The notes beneath the pieces were generated by a model. The model worked only from the letters and a program-made list of their open reading frames with translations, was not told the origin of the DNA and did not search any database. From CAZQGO01 sp964593065 (GTDB lineage Bacteria > Oederibacteriota > JAAXVQ01), in the NCBI GenBank assembly GCA_964593065.1, contig CAZQGO010000013.1, forward strand, positions 18,153 to 82,152: a DNA stretch of 64,000 nt, read 5' to 3'. This document shows positions 8,428 through 17,083 of the stretch, piece after piece. The first letter of the stretch is position 1. Each line of letters opens with the position of its first letter. The translations under genes were made by a program, and so were the position numbers.

Positions 8428-11100
8428 TCAGGGGATGGTCAGGGATCCCTGATGCAGAAAACCCGAAACCGTCCGCGTCACCTGGCAGCGCCAGGGCGGG
8501 ACCGAGTCCCGGCAGAGATGCTCCACCAGGGTTGATATTTTTCCGCCCCCCGGCAGGTTTTCATGCCAGATCCGCAGGGTGACGGCCGGAGACTCGGTGC
8601 AGGTCAGGCGCCGGACGGACGGGCGCAGGTTGACCGGCTGCGGCCCCTGCTTGGACCATTGTGCCGCCATGACCGTGTCGGCGTCCAGGAAAACCTGCAC
8701 CCGGCGGGCCAGCTCCGCCCCCGCCTCCGCGGTCAGCGGCATTTCCACCTGGTACTCCCCGGCGTTGATCCGCTCCGCCAAGGAAGGCGCGCTCAAGGGG
8801 ATCTCCCGCACGTTCTCGATGTTCAACCCCTCCGGCAGCGCGGCGTTGAAGTTCCGGGCCACGGCCTCGGGTTCCTGCCAGGCATCCAGCCCTAAGTCCA
8901 GCCACTCTCCGCAACCCAAATATCCCAGGGGCAGCGGCGGTCCGAAGGACAGGCCCGGTTGGGGATGAAACCCCTGGGAATAATGCAACGGCAGGTCCGC
9001 GCGCCGTGCGGCCCGGCGGAAGACGTTGACCATGTCCAGGTGTCCGACAAAGCGCATATCCCCGTTTTTCCGGTAGCGCAAACGGTAGCGCACGCTCTCC
9101 CGCACCGGGCCCGCCGGGCGCTGCGTGGCCCGCAGGAAATTCTGCAGGTCCCGGGCCGGGGCCGCGAGGCAGACCTCCGGATCCGCGGCGCCGCACTGCT
9201 GGCAGGGGCCTTCCCGGCGGCAATCCGGCGTGGTTTCCTCCCGGCGGCTGCGCTCCCGTTCCCGCAGCAGAAATTCCCGGCGGACGCCGAAATCCAGGTG
9301 TTCCCAAGGCAAGGGTTCCGAGGCCGGGCGCTCGCGCAGGGCATAGGCTTCCGGGTCGATCCCGGTCTCGGCAAAGGCCTGCTCCCAGACCGCGAAGCGG
9401 AAATGCTCCCCCCAGGAATCGAAGCGCGCGCCCAGTTCCCAGGCCCGGCGGATCGCGGGCCACAACCGGCGGTCGCCCCGGGCCAGGACCGCCTCTAAAA
9501 AAGCCCGGTTCAATTCATCGGCGTCCTGGGGTCCGAAACGGTAGTTCACGCCCCGGGGAAGGGCCGCCGACAGCCGCCGCAGGCGCTCGGCGGCCTCGGC
9601 CCGCGGCAGCTGCCCTTCCCACTGGAAAGGCGTGTGCGGTTTGGGCACGAACAGGTTGACGCTGAGGTGGATCCGGGGCGGGCGGCGCCCGTGGCCCGTG
9701 CGGCGCGCGACGGCCAGCATGCGCTTGACCAAGTCCGCGATCTCGAGCACGTCCGCCTCGGTCTCGGTGGGCAGCCCGATCATAAAGTAAAGCTTCACCA
9801 AGTCCCAGCCCTCGCGGAAAGCCTGCGCCAAGTTGTCCAGCAGCCCCTCGTCGGCCACCGCCTTGTTGATGACCCGGCGCAGGCGCGCGCTGCCGCATTC
9901 CGGCGCGAAGGTCAGGCCCGTCCGGCGCACGCTGCGGACCATTTCCGCCAGTTCGTGGCGGAAGGATTCGAGGCGCAGCGAGGGAAAAGACAGGGCCGTG
10001 CGCTGGGACTCGAGCTGGGCCCGCAGACGGCCCAGCAGCGGCAGCAGCCGGGAGTAATCCCCCGAGGACAGCGAGAACAGGGAGGCTTCCTCGTAGCCCG
10101 TGGCCGCCAGCTGGGCCAGAACGTGCCGCGCAACGCTCTCCGGGTCCCGTTCGCGCACCGGGCGGGTAATCATGCCGGCCTGGCAGAAACGGCAACCCCG
10201 CACGCAGCCCCGGAACAACTCGGTGGCGACGCGGTCGTGCGGCACGCTCAAAAAAGGCACCAATGGCCGCTGAGGCAGGTCGGGCGGCGCGGCCACCCGC
10301 CGGGCCACGACGGGCGGGGCGCCGTCCTCGGCCGCCAAGCCCCGGAAGCCGCCGGCGGCAAAGACGGCGCGGTAGCGGGCGGGAGCATAGACCCCGGGAA
10401 TTCCGGACAGGGCGTGGATGCGCTCGGAACGGGGACGGGTGGCCACCTGCAGCTGGAGGCGGATCATTTCGGGCACCACGTCCTCGCCGTCGCCCAGGAC
10501 CACGAGGTCCAGGCATTCGGCCAGCGGTTCGGGATTGGCCGCGCCCGGCCCTCCGGCCACCACCAGCGGATCCTCCTCACGCCGCTGCGCGGCGGCCAGG
10601 GCGACGCCGCCCAAGTCCAGCAGGTTGAGCACGTTGGAATAGGACAGTTCGTGCTGCAGGGTGATTCCCAGCCAGTGGAACTCCCGCAGGGGCGTGCCGG
10701 TTTCCAGGCTGCACAGGGGCAGGCCTTCGGCCCGCAGGATCTCTTCCAGGTCGGGCCAGGGGGCATACGCCCGCTCGGCATAAACCTCAGGCATCTGGTT
10801 GAGCCGCTCGTAAAGAATCTTGTAACCCGGATACGAAATGCCGATTTCGTAGACGTCCGGGAACGCCAGGACCATGCGGCAGGCCGCGGCGCGCGGGTCC
10901 TTGCGGATCTGGTTCCATTCCCCTCCGATATACCGGGCGGGCTTGACCACGCGCGGCAGGACGCTTTGCCGCAGGGTGCGGCCGCAATTCGCGCCCCGGC
11001 GGGGCGGCGGAGCCGGATCGGCTCCGCGGGGCCTGGCAGCCGGGGCCGGCAGGGAGTCCCGCGCGGGATCAGACGGCTGGGCGGATTCGGAGGCTTTCAT
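8428..11100 (-). CDS. B12-binding-domain radical SAM protein fused to a DUF2344 domain (TIGR03960/TIGR03936 type)
   Basis: About 890 residues. The N-terminal cobalamin-binding-like segment (residues about 50-270) begins with PARYIGGEWN and includes FPDVYEIGISYPG. The radical SAM cluster motif CxxxCxxC appears as CVRGCRFC near residue 300. A CQQCG motif follows at about 640. The C-terminal DUF2344 domain starts with RYRLRYRKNGDMRFVGHLD. ATG 11100 is chosen because it overlaps the rodA stop as ATGA; the longer open frame upstream merely runs through rodA out of frame. The substrate of this family is unknown. It recurs beside rodA and rng in several phyla, suggesting an RNA or envelope link. Confidence 0.9.
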   Translation of the reverse strand: MKASESAQPSDPARDSLPAPAARPRGADPAPPPRRGANCGRTLRQSVLPRVVKPARYIGGEWNQIRKDPRAAACRMVLAFPDVYEIGISYPGYKILYERLNQMPEVYAERAYAPWPDLEEILRAEGLPLCSLETGTPLREFHWLGITLQHELSYSNVLNLLDLGGVALAAAQRREEDPLVVAGGPGAANPEPLAECLDLVVLGDGEDVVPEMIRLQLQVATRPRSERIHALSGIPGVYAPARYRAVFAAGGFRGLAAEDGAPPVVARRVAAPPDLPQRPLVPFLSVPHDRVATELFRGCVRGCRFCQAGMITRPVRERDPESVARHVLAQLAATGYEEASLFSLSSGDYSRLLPLLGRLRAQLESQRTALSFPSLRLESFRHELAEMVRSVRRTGLTFAPECGSARLRRVINKAVADEGLLDNLAQAFREGWDLVKLYFMIGLPTETEADVLEIADLVKRMLAVARRTGHGRRPPRIHLSVNLFVPKPHTPFQWEGQLPRAEAAERLRRLSAALPRGVNYRFGPQDADELNRAFLEAVLARGDRRLWPAIRRAWELGARFDSWGEHFRFAVWEQAFAETGIDPEAYALRERPASEPLPWEHLDFGVRREFLLRERERSRREETTPDCRREGPCQQCGAADPEVCLAAPARDLQNFLRATQRPAGPVRESVRYRLRYRKNGDMRFVGHLDMVNVFRRAARRADLPLHYSQGFHPQPGLSFGPPLPLGYLGCGEWLDLGLDAWQEPEAVARNFNAALPEGLNIENVREIPLSAPSLAERINAGEYQVEMPLTAEAGAELARRVQVFLDADTVMAAQWSKQGPQPVNLRPSVRRLTCTESPAVTLRIWHENLPGGGKISTLVEHLCRDSVPPWRCQVTRTVSGFLHQGSLTIP

Positions 11101-12233
11101 TTCATGATCCGGCTGGACCAGATATTCATCAGCAGCCCCAGGATGCACAGGGTCGCCAGCAGGGAGGAGCCGCCGTAGGACACCAGGGGCAGGGTCATCC
11201 CCGTGGCCGGCAGGATGCCGGTCGCCACGCTCAGGTTGATGACCACCTGCGTGGCCACGATGGTGGTCAAACCCACGGCCAGCAGGCTCCCGCTCAAATC
11301 CCGCGCCAAGCGCGCGACCCGCAGGGCCTGCAGCAGCAGCACCACGAACAACAGCAGCAGGGCCAGGCTGCCGAGAAAACCCCATTCCTCCGCCAAGACC
11401 GAAAAAATGAAGTCCGTGTGGTGCTCGGGCACGAAGCGCAGTTGTCCCTGAGTGCCCTCCAGCCAGCCCTTGCCCAGGATCCTGCCGGAGCCGATGGCGA
11501 TTTTGGACTGGATGACGTTGTAGCCGGCTCCGAGCGTGTCCGCCCGCGGATTGAGAAAAACCAGCAAGCGCTGGCGCTGATAATCCTTGAGCAGCAGCCA
11601 CAGCACGGGCGAAAAAAGCAATCCGAAAACCACGATGCCCGCCAGCCGCCTGGGAGACACCCCGGACGCGTACAGCAGCATGAACAGCACGGCCATGAAG
11701 ATCAGGGCCGTGCCCAGGTCCGGCTCCTTGAGGATGAGGGCCATGGGCAGTCCGGCCAGGAAAAAGGTGCCGAGCAGAACATCCCAGGACTGGAGGTGCT
11801 CCTCGTGGCTGGTTAAATATTTCACCAGGACCAGGACCGTGGTGATCTTGGCGAATTCCGACGGTTGAAAACTGAAAGGGCCGAGCGCCAGCCAGCGCCG
11901 CGAGCCCGCGATTTCCTCGCCGGCCGCCAGCAGGACGGCGAGCAGGATGATCATCAGCCAGTACAGCGGGTAGGCGTAGCGGTCGAGGATGACCTGGTAG
12001 TTGATGGAGGCGCAGAAGAAGAACCCGACCAGGCCGAGCGCCAGCCACAGCAACTGCCGCAGGTAGAGCGTGGACATGGCGGGGCTCGCGTGCGTGGCGG
12101 AATAAATCATCGCCACGCCCACCAGGCACAGCAGCAGGGCCGGCAGCAGGATGCTGTAATCGATGCCCTGGGCCAGGCGCGGCCGCACGTGGATCTTACT
12201 TCGTTTCCACCATTTCCCGGGATGGGACGCCAA
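11097..12233 (-). CDS. rodA: Rod-shape SEDS peptidoglycan polymerase RodA
   Basis: This roughly 378-residue polytopic protein has about ten membrane segments. Family motifs include SRRWLALGPFSFQPSEFAK, ALILKEPDLGTAL, GKGWLEGTQ, FVPEHHTDFIFSVLAEEWG and the C-terminal GMTLPLVSYGGSS. It is the glycosyltransferase partner of PBP2 in lateral-wall synthesis. The start is TTG 12233: GGAGG lies 6-7 nt upstream inside mrdA, giving a 38-nt overlap. A GTG at 12188 lacks a ribosome-binding site. The stop overlaps the next start as ATGA. Confidence 0.95.
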   Translation of the reverse strand: MASHPGKWWKRSKIHVRPRLAQGIDYSILLPALLLCLVGVAMIYSATHASPAMSTLYLRQLLWLALGLVGFFFCASINYQVILDRYAYPLYWLMIILLAVLLAAGEEIAGSRRWLALGPFSFQPSEFAKITTVLVLVKYLTSHEEHLQSWDVLLGTFFLAGLPMALILKEPDLGTALIFMAVLFMLLYASGVSPRRLAGIVVFGLLFSPVLWLLLKDYQRQRLLVFLNPRADTLGAGYNVIQSKIAIGSGRILGKGWLEGTQGQLRFVPEHHTDFIFSVLAEEWGFLGSLALLLLFVVLLLQALRVARLARDLSGSLLAVGLTTIVATQVVINLSVATGILPATGMTLPLVSYGGSSLLATLCILGLLMNIWSSRIMK

Positions 12234-14001
12234 AATAGGCCTCCAAGACTTGTCGGGCGATGGGGGCGGCTTCTCTGCCCCCCCCGCCGGCGTTTTCCAA
12301 ATAGACGATCATGGCGATCTCCGGCTTGTCCGCGGGCGCATAGGCCAGGAAGGCGGCGTGGTCCTCCCCGTGGGGATTCTGGGCCGTGGCGGTCTTCCCC
12401 GCGACCCGGATCCCGCGCAGGGCCGCCTGGTGGCCGGTTCCGCGGCGGCTGCGGACGACGTCCGTCATGGCCTGCTGCAGGAGCTGCCAGTACTCGGGCG
12501 CGGCGTTGATCCGGTACATGACTTCCGGTTTCACTTCGTGAATGAGCGTGCCCGAGCCGGTGACCACGCGTTTCAGCAGGTGCGGCCGGTAAATCACCCC
12601 GTGGTTGGCCACGGCGCAGGCCATGCCGAGCATCTGCAGGGGCGTGGCCAACAGATAGCCCTGGCCGATGGACAACATGACCGTGTTGCCGGGAAACCAG
12701 GGCATGTTCTGGGTGCGTTCCTTCCACTGCGGACTGGGCACCAGACCCGACAGCTCGTTGGGCAGATCGATCCCGCTGGGATGGCCGAAGCCGAAAGCCT
12801 GGGCCCAGCGGCCCAGTTTTTCGACCTTGATCTTCAGGCCCACCTGGTAATAATAAATATCGCAGGATTCCACGATGGACCGCAGCGCGTTGACCTGCCC
12901 GTGCCCGGAATCCAGCCAGCAACGGTAGGGCCAGGTGGAAATCCAGAAAATGCCCTTGCAGGTGAAGGTCTGGCCGGGGGTGATGATGTCCTCCTGCAAG
13001 GCCGACAGCAGGGTCACGAGTTTGAACAGGGATCCCGGCGGGTACAATCCTTGGGTCGCCCGGTTGGTCAGGGGATGGTGCGGATTGGTCCGGAGCTTCT
13101 CCCATTCCTCCCGGCGGATGCCGCGCGCGAAGCGGTTGGCGTCAAAACCGGGCGAGGAGACCAATGCCAGGATTTCCCCGTTTTGGAGATTCTCCACCAC
13201 CACCGCGCCGCGCCGCGTCCCCAGGATTTCCTCCACCCGGGTCTGCAGGCTCCGGTCCAGGGTCAGCACCAGGTTTTGCCCGATCCAGGGATCCTCGCGC
13301 CCCAAAATTCCCATCTGCCGCCCGAGCGCGTCCACCTCGATGTGCAGCCAGCCGTTTCGGCCCTTGAGATAGTGATCGTAGACTTTTTCGATTCCCGATT
13401 GCCCGACGATATCTCCCGCCTGGTACCCTTCCCGCAGGGCGAGTTCGTGTTCGGAGATCTCCCCCACGTAGCCGAGGACGTGAAAGGCCAGGGAGTCGAA
13501 TTTGTACTGCCGCTGGGACTCGGTCAGGACCATGACGCCCGGCAGCTTCAAGCCGTGTTCCTCGATGCGCGCGGCCTGGATGCGGTCCAAGTTGCCCTTC
13601 AACCGCAGGGGTTCGAAATAGCGCAACCCCCGGCGGTTGAGTTTCTCCTTGATTTCCTCCACGCGCAGGCCCAGCAGATCCTGCAACAGCAGGAATTCCT
13701 GGTGCCGCACGGCCGGGTCCTCGGGCAGGGCGGCGGGGACCAGGGAAACGTTGAAGGAGGGGATGTTCCCGACCAGCAATTCCCCGTTGCGGTCGTAGAT
13801 GAGCCCCCGCTGGGCCTTGATGGGGACGAGGCGCACCCGGTTCCGGGCCGACAGCACGCTGAGACGGTTGCCCTGAACCACCTGCAGGTAGGCCAGCCGC
13901 ACCGCCACCACGCTTAAGGCCAAAAGCAGCAGCAGGCCCAGGTTCTTGATCCGGCGCTGGAACTCTTCCTCTTTGCGAAGGATGAATTGATCCCAGAGCA
14001 T
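12196..14001 (-). CDS. mrdA: Penicillin-binding protein 2 (peptidoglycan transpeptidase)
   Basis: 601 residues. One N-terminal membrane anchor (about 21-40) is followed by the pedestal/dimerisation region. The transpeptidase domain has SxxK at Ser324-Lys327 (GSLFK), SCD at 379-381 (the SxN/D motif) and KTA at 536-538 in place of the usual KTG. It cross-links peptidoglycan during rod elongation together with RodA. It starts 10 nt after the mreD stop and overlaps rodA by 38 nt. Confidence 0.95.
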   Translation of the reverse strand: MLWDQFILRKEEEFQRRIKNLGLLLLLALSVVAVRLAYLQVVQGNRLSVLSARNRVRLVPIKAQRGLIYDRNGELLVGNIPSFNVSLVPAALPEDPAVRHQEFLLLQDLLGLRVEEIKEKLNRRGLRYFEPLRLKGNLDRIQAARIEEHGLKLPGVMVLTESQRQYKFDSLAFHVLGYVGEISEHELALREGYQAGDIVGQSGIEKVYDHYLKGRNGWLHIEVDALGRQMGILGREDPWIGQNLVLTLDRSLQTRVEEILGTRRGAVVVENLQNGEILALVSSPGFDANRFARGIRREEWEKLRTNPHHPLTNRATQGLYPPGSLFKLVTLLSALQEDIITPGQTFTCKGIFWISTWPYRCWLDSGHGQVNALRSIVESCDIYYYQVGLKIKVEKLGRWAQAFGFGHPSGIDLPNELSGLVPSPQWKERTQNMPWFPGNTVMLSIGQGYLLATPLQMLGMACAVANHGVIYRPHLLKRVVTGSGTLIHEVKPEVMYRINAAPEYWQLLQQAMTDVVRSRRGTGHQAALRGIRVAGKTATAQNPHGEDHAAFLAYAPADKPEIAMIVYLENAGGGGREAAPIARQVLEAYFGVPSREMVETK

Positions 14002-14011
14002 GAAAAGCGCG

Positions 14012-14560
14012 CTAACCCATCCGCCGGAAACGCAGGCGTGGTGTGTGGGGGGGGCCGCCCAGGATCAGGTGTTGATAGACGTCGTCCCCCGGAATGAGGC
14101 GGGCCAAGCCCGCAAACAGCGGCGGCCCCAGCAAGGCGTGATACAGGCTCATGACGGCCGCGCGGGAGAGCCATTGTCCCAGCTGGAACTCGGTGTTGAG
14201 CAGGGTGTTCATCCAGTAGAACATGAAAAACTGCTGGGCGCAGGTCAAGAGCACGACGATGAGAACCTGCGCGGAATAATTCTCCTTAAACAGTTTCGTG
14301 CGCAGCAGGCTGACGAGGTACGCCACCGCCACCAGGATCGAAGGGTTCAACCCCAGCGGGCCGCCTCCCGCCACGTCCTGGACCAGCCCTAAGGCGAAGG
14401 CGAACCACAGCCCCAGGGTGGTCCGGCGCTGCAGCGCCAAGAAGACCACGAACAGGAAAACCACGTCCGGCGCGCCGCCGCAGCAGGCGACCACGGGTGA
14501 AAGCGTGGTCTGCAGCACGACGGCCAGGATCCCGAACATCACGATCCACACTCTGTCCAA
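14012..14560 (-). CDS. mreD: Rod shape-determining membrane protein MreD
   Basis: This 182-residue protein has five or six hydrophobic segments. The family hallmark GLVQDVAGGGPLGLN is present near residue 60. MreD is a membrane component of the elongasome that binds MreC. The start is TTG 14560, three nt after the mreC stop, with GGAGG at an 8-nt spacing. An internal ATG eight codons in has no such box. Confidence 0.93.
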   Translation of the reverse strand: MDRVWIVMFGILAVVLQTTLSPVVACCGGAPDVVFLFVVFLALQRRTTLGLWFAFALGLVQDVAGGGPLGLNPSILVAVAYLVSLLRTKLFKENYSAQVLIVVLLTCAQQFFMFYWMNTLLNTEFQLGQWLSRAAVMSLYHALLGPPLFAGLARLIPGDDVYQHLILGGPPHTPRLRFRRMG

Positions 14561-14563
14561 GCG

Positions 14564-15382
14564 TTATTCCTCCGGCTCCAGGATCAAGACCCGGTCCAAG
14601 GTGTTGAATTCGACCCTGGGCTTGAGATGAATTTCCAGCATCAGGTCGTTCTCCCGCGGAGCCACGCCGGCGACCTCGCCCACGGGAATTCCGCTGGGAA
14701 AGATGGTGCTGATGCTGGAGGTGACGACGGGGTCCCCCGCCCGCACGTCGTCCTCCCCGGTCACGTGCAGCAGAGCCAGGCTGCGGCTGCCGTTGCCCTT
14801 CACCGTTCCCGGCACGCGGGAGCGTTCGTCCTCGGCGGCCACGGAGCTCTGCGGATCGGGCAGCAGCATCACGGTCGCGGAGTAGAAATTCACCTCGCTG
14901 ATGCGCCCGGCCACGCCGAGGGGGGTGATCACGCCGGCGCCGGCGCGCACCCCGTCGGAGTAGCCGCGGTTGACCCGGACGCGCTCCAGCCAGCTGGCGG
15001 GATCCCGGGCGATGACCTCGGCGGGAATGAACTTCCAGCGGGTTTTTTGCTTGTACCCCAGTTGCTGGCGCAGGGCCGCGTTTTCCGCCGCGCCCTCCTT
15101 CAGCCGCAGAATCTCCAGGCGCAGCCTTTCGACCTGGTTCTTGAGGGCGGTGTTTTCCGAGCGCAGGGTGCCGAGGGAGGTCAGCAGGGACACGGTATGA
15201 CGGGCGCGGTGGATCGCGGCCGTGGAGAGCTTCTGCAGGGGCAGGAGAACCAAGGCCACCCCTTGGCGGATACCCGTGGTAAAAATATCCGGCTGGCGTT
15301 GCGCGACCAGCAGGCCCAGGGAAATCAGAATCAGCAGCGAGAACGCGATTTCCTTGCGCCACTTCCAAAAAAACTCTGGCAA
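14564..15382 (-). CDS. mreC: Rod shape-determining protein MreC
   Basis: 272 residues: an N-terminal membrane helix (about 12-30), a coiled-coil region rich in Leu and Glu (about 65-105), then the beta-barrel periplasmic domain with VIARDPASW, GVITPLGVAGRI and LLPDPQSSVA. It bridges MreB and PBP2 in the periplasm. The start is TTG 15382, preceded by AAGGAGG at 5-6 nt, one of the clearest non-ATG starts in the window. Confidence 0.95.
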   Translation of the reverse strand: MPEFFWKWRKEIAFSLLILISLGLLVAQRQPDIFTTGIRQGVALVLLPLQKLSTAAIHRARHTVSLLTSLGTLRSENTALKNQVERLRLEILRLKEGAAENAALRQQLGYKQKTRWKFIPAEVIARDPASWLERVRVNRGYSDGVRAGAGVITPLGVAGRISEVNFYSATVMLLPDPQSSVAAEDERSRVPGTVKGNGSRSLALLHVTGEDDVRAGDPVVTSSISTIFPSGIPVGEVAGVAPRENDLMLEIHLKPRVEFNTLDRVLILEPEE

Positions 15383-15433
15383 AGCGGCCTCCTTAAAGAA
15401 ACCCGGAGGACAAGAACGCCGGAAGGCGGCAGG

Positions 15434-16471
15434 TCAGTCTTTTTCACCCACCACGATTTTTTTCAGCACTCCAATGCTCTCATCCAGAACCTTGCCGGAA
15501 CCCATCACCACGCAGGTGGTGGGATCCTCCGCCACGTTGACCGGCACTCCGGTCGCCTCCCGCAGACGAATATCCAGCCCGCGCAACAGGGACGTCCCGC
15601 CGGCCATGATGATGCCCCGGTCCACAATGTCCGCCGCCAGTTCGGGCGGCGTGCGCTCCAGGGTCATCTTGATCGTCTCCACGATGGCGGAAATCGGTTC
15701 TTCCAGCGATCCCCGGATTTCTTCCGAGGTAATCTCCAGGGTCTTGGGCAGACCCGTCACCAGGTCCCGTCCCTTGACCTCCATTTCCATTTCCTGCTTG
15801 AGCGGAAACGCCGAACCCATCTTGATTTTCACGTCCTCGGCCGTCCGCTCGCCGATCAGAACGTTGTAGGCGCGTTTGATGTAATTGATGATGGATTCGT
15901 CGAGTTCATCGCCGCCCACGCGCAGCGAGCGCCCGTACACGATGCCGCCCAGGGAGATCACCGCCACCTCCGTGGTCCCGCCGCCGATGTCGACGATCAT
16001 GTTGCCGGACGGCTCGTCGATCGGCAGGCCGGCGCCGATGGCCGCCGCCATCGGCTCCTCGATCAGGTACACCTCCCGCGCGCCCGCCTGTTCGGCGGAA
16101 TCGCGCACGGCGCGTTTCTCCACCTCCGTCACGCCGGAGGGAATACAGATGATGATGCGCGGTTTGACCATGGACTTGCGGTTGTGCACCTTGGTGATGA
16201 AATGCCGCAACATGCGCTCCGTGATTTCAAAATCCGCGATGACGCCGTCGCGCATGGGCCGGATGGCCACGATGTTGCCCGGCGTCCGCCCGAGCATGGC
16301 CTTGGCTTCGTTGCCCACGGCCAGCACGTTGTCCGTGCCCTTTTGCACCGCCACAATCGAAGGCTCGCGCAGCACGATCCCCTCGCCTTTCACGTAGACC
16401 AGGGTGCTGGCGGTGCCCAAATCAATAGCCATATCGTTGGAAAACAATCCCATTAAAAAGTCAAAAATCAT
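15434..16471 (-). CDS. mreB: Rod shape-determining actin homologue MreB
   Basis: 345 residues, typical MreB length. Actin-fold ATP-binding motifs are visible: phosphate-1 AIDLGTASTLVYVKG, phosphate-2 IVDIGGGTTEVAVISLGG, adenosine-binding IIMAGGTSLLRGL, and the conserved RPMRDGVIADF. It polymerises under the inner membrane and guides the elongasome. ATG 16471 overlaps the stop of the upstream small membrane gene as ATGA, so the two are translationally coupled. Confidence 0.97.
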   Translation of the reverse strand: MIFDFLMGLFSNDMAIDLGTASTLVYVKGEGIVLREPSIVAVQKGTDNVLAVGNEAKAMLGRTPGNIVAIRPMRDGVIADFEITERMLRHFITKVHNRKSMVKPRIIICIPSGVTEVEKRAVRDSAEQAGAREVYLIEEPMAAAIGAGLPIDEPSGNMIVDIGGGTTEVAVISLGGIVYGRSLRVGGDELDESIINYIKRAYNVLIGERTAEDVKIKMGSAFPLKQEMEMEVKGRDLVTGLPKTLEITSEEIRGSLEEPISAIVETIKMTLERTPPELAADIVDRGIIMAGGTSLLRGLDIRLREATGVPVNVAEDPTTCVVMGSGKVLDESIGVLKKIVVGEKD

Positions 16472-16899
16472 TTGGGTTTCCTTTGTTTGGCGGAATGAGA
16501 CGGCCTGGAGGCCCTGGTCTTCCCGGGTCGTCGGACCCGGGTCGCGGCGACGGCGCTCCCTCTTCCTTTTACAGGCAAGGGGGAGGCCATGGCCGCCGGA
16601 GTCATGGTTTCTGGCTCTGGCGCCGGCGTCGGAGCGTTCGCGGCGGTTTCAGCTGCTTTTCCGGGCCTGCGAAAAGTCAACAAATCCCCGATGTCCAGGT
16701 CCGCCCATTCCGCCAAAGCCATGGCCACCACCATGAAAAGCACGAGCACTACGATAAAAACGCCAATAAATAGTGCCATTTTCCCGTTCCTTAGAAAAAT
16801 TTTGGCAATTATACCATCGCCTCCTGGGCGTCGCAATATAATTCTTTCTCCCTTTCCGTCCTCTTGGCCGGTGGTGTAAAACTCATATTTTATGGCCAT
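16468..16899 (-). CDS. Small single-pass membrane protein heading the mre operon, unknown function
   Basis: About 143 residues from ATG 16899, which has GGAGG about 10 nt upstream. The longer frame to 16959 adds residues without family character. A basic, mixed N-terminus of about 40 residues is followed by one strongly hydrophobic helix (residues about 41-65). After that comes an acidic short patch (WADLDIGDLL), then an Ala/Pro/Thr-rich tail ending in a very basic Arg/Lys stretch. Its TGA overlaps the mreB ATG. I do not recognise the family. Coupling to mreB suggests a membrane adaptor of the elongasome in stoichiometric amounts; this is inference. Confidence 0.75.
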   Translation of the reverse strand: MAIKYEFYTTGQEDGKGERIILRRPGGDGIIAKIFLRNGKMALFIGVFIVVLVLFMVVAMALAEWADLDIGDLLTFRRPGKAAETAANAPTPAPEPETMTPAAMASPLPVKGRGSAVAATRVRRPGKTRASRPSHSAKQRKPK

Positions 16900-17000
16900 A
16901 AAATTCCATCCTCCCGCCCGTGCCGGACCGCGCCGCACGGACTTCGGAAACGCCCGCACGCCGGACCCGGATCACACTCGGATCGGGCCATAAAAATAGC

Positions 17001-17030
17001 TTGCAGCGCGGAAATCATTGTATTTATAAT
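17001..17030 (+). promoter_or_regulatory. Sigma70-type promoter for the PpiD-like gene
   Basis: TTGCAG at 17001-17006 and a perfect TATAAT at 17025-17030 are separated by 18 nt. They lie about 55 nt before the ATG at 17084, in the divergent region between the mre operon and this gene. Confidence 0.6.
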
Positions 17031-17083
17031 ATCCTCTCTTCGGAACGGTCGAATTCCTGGCGAAAGGAAGTTGATAATCGCTT

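Noticed and set aside
8428..12129. A 1233-codon open frame for the radical SAM protein
   Set aside because: Residues before the ATG at 11100 read rodA in the wrong frame and have no family character. The ATGA overlap with rodA and the match starting there support the shorter gene.
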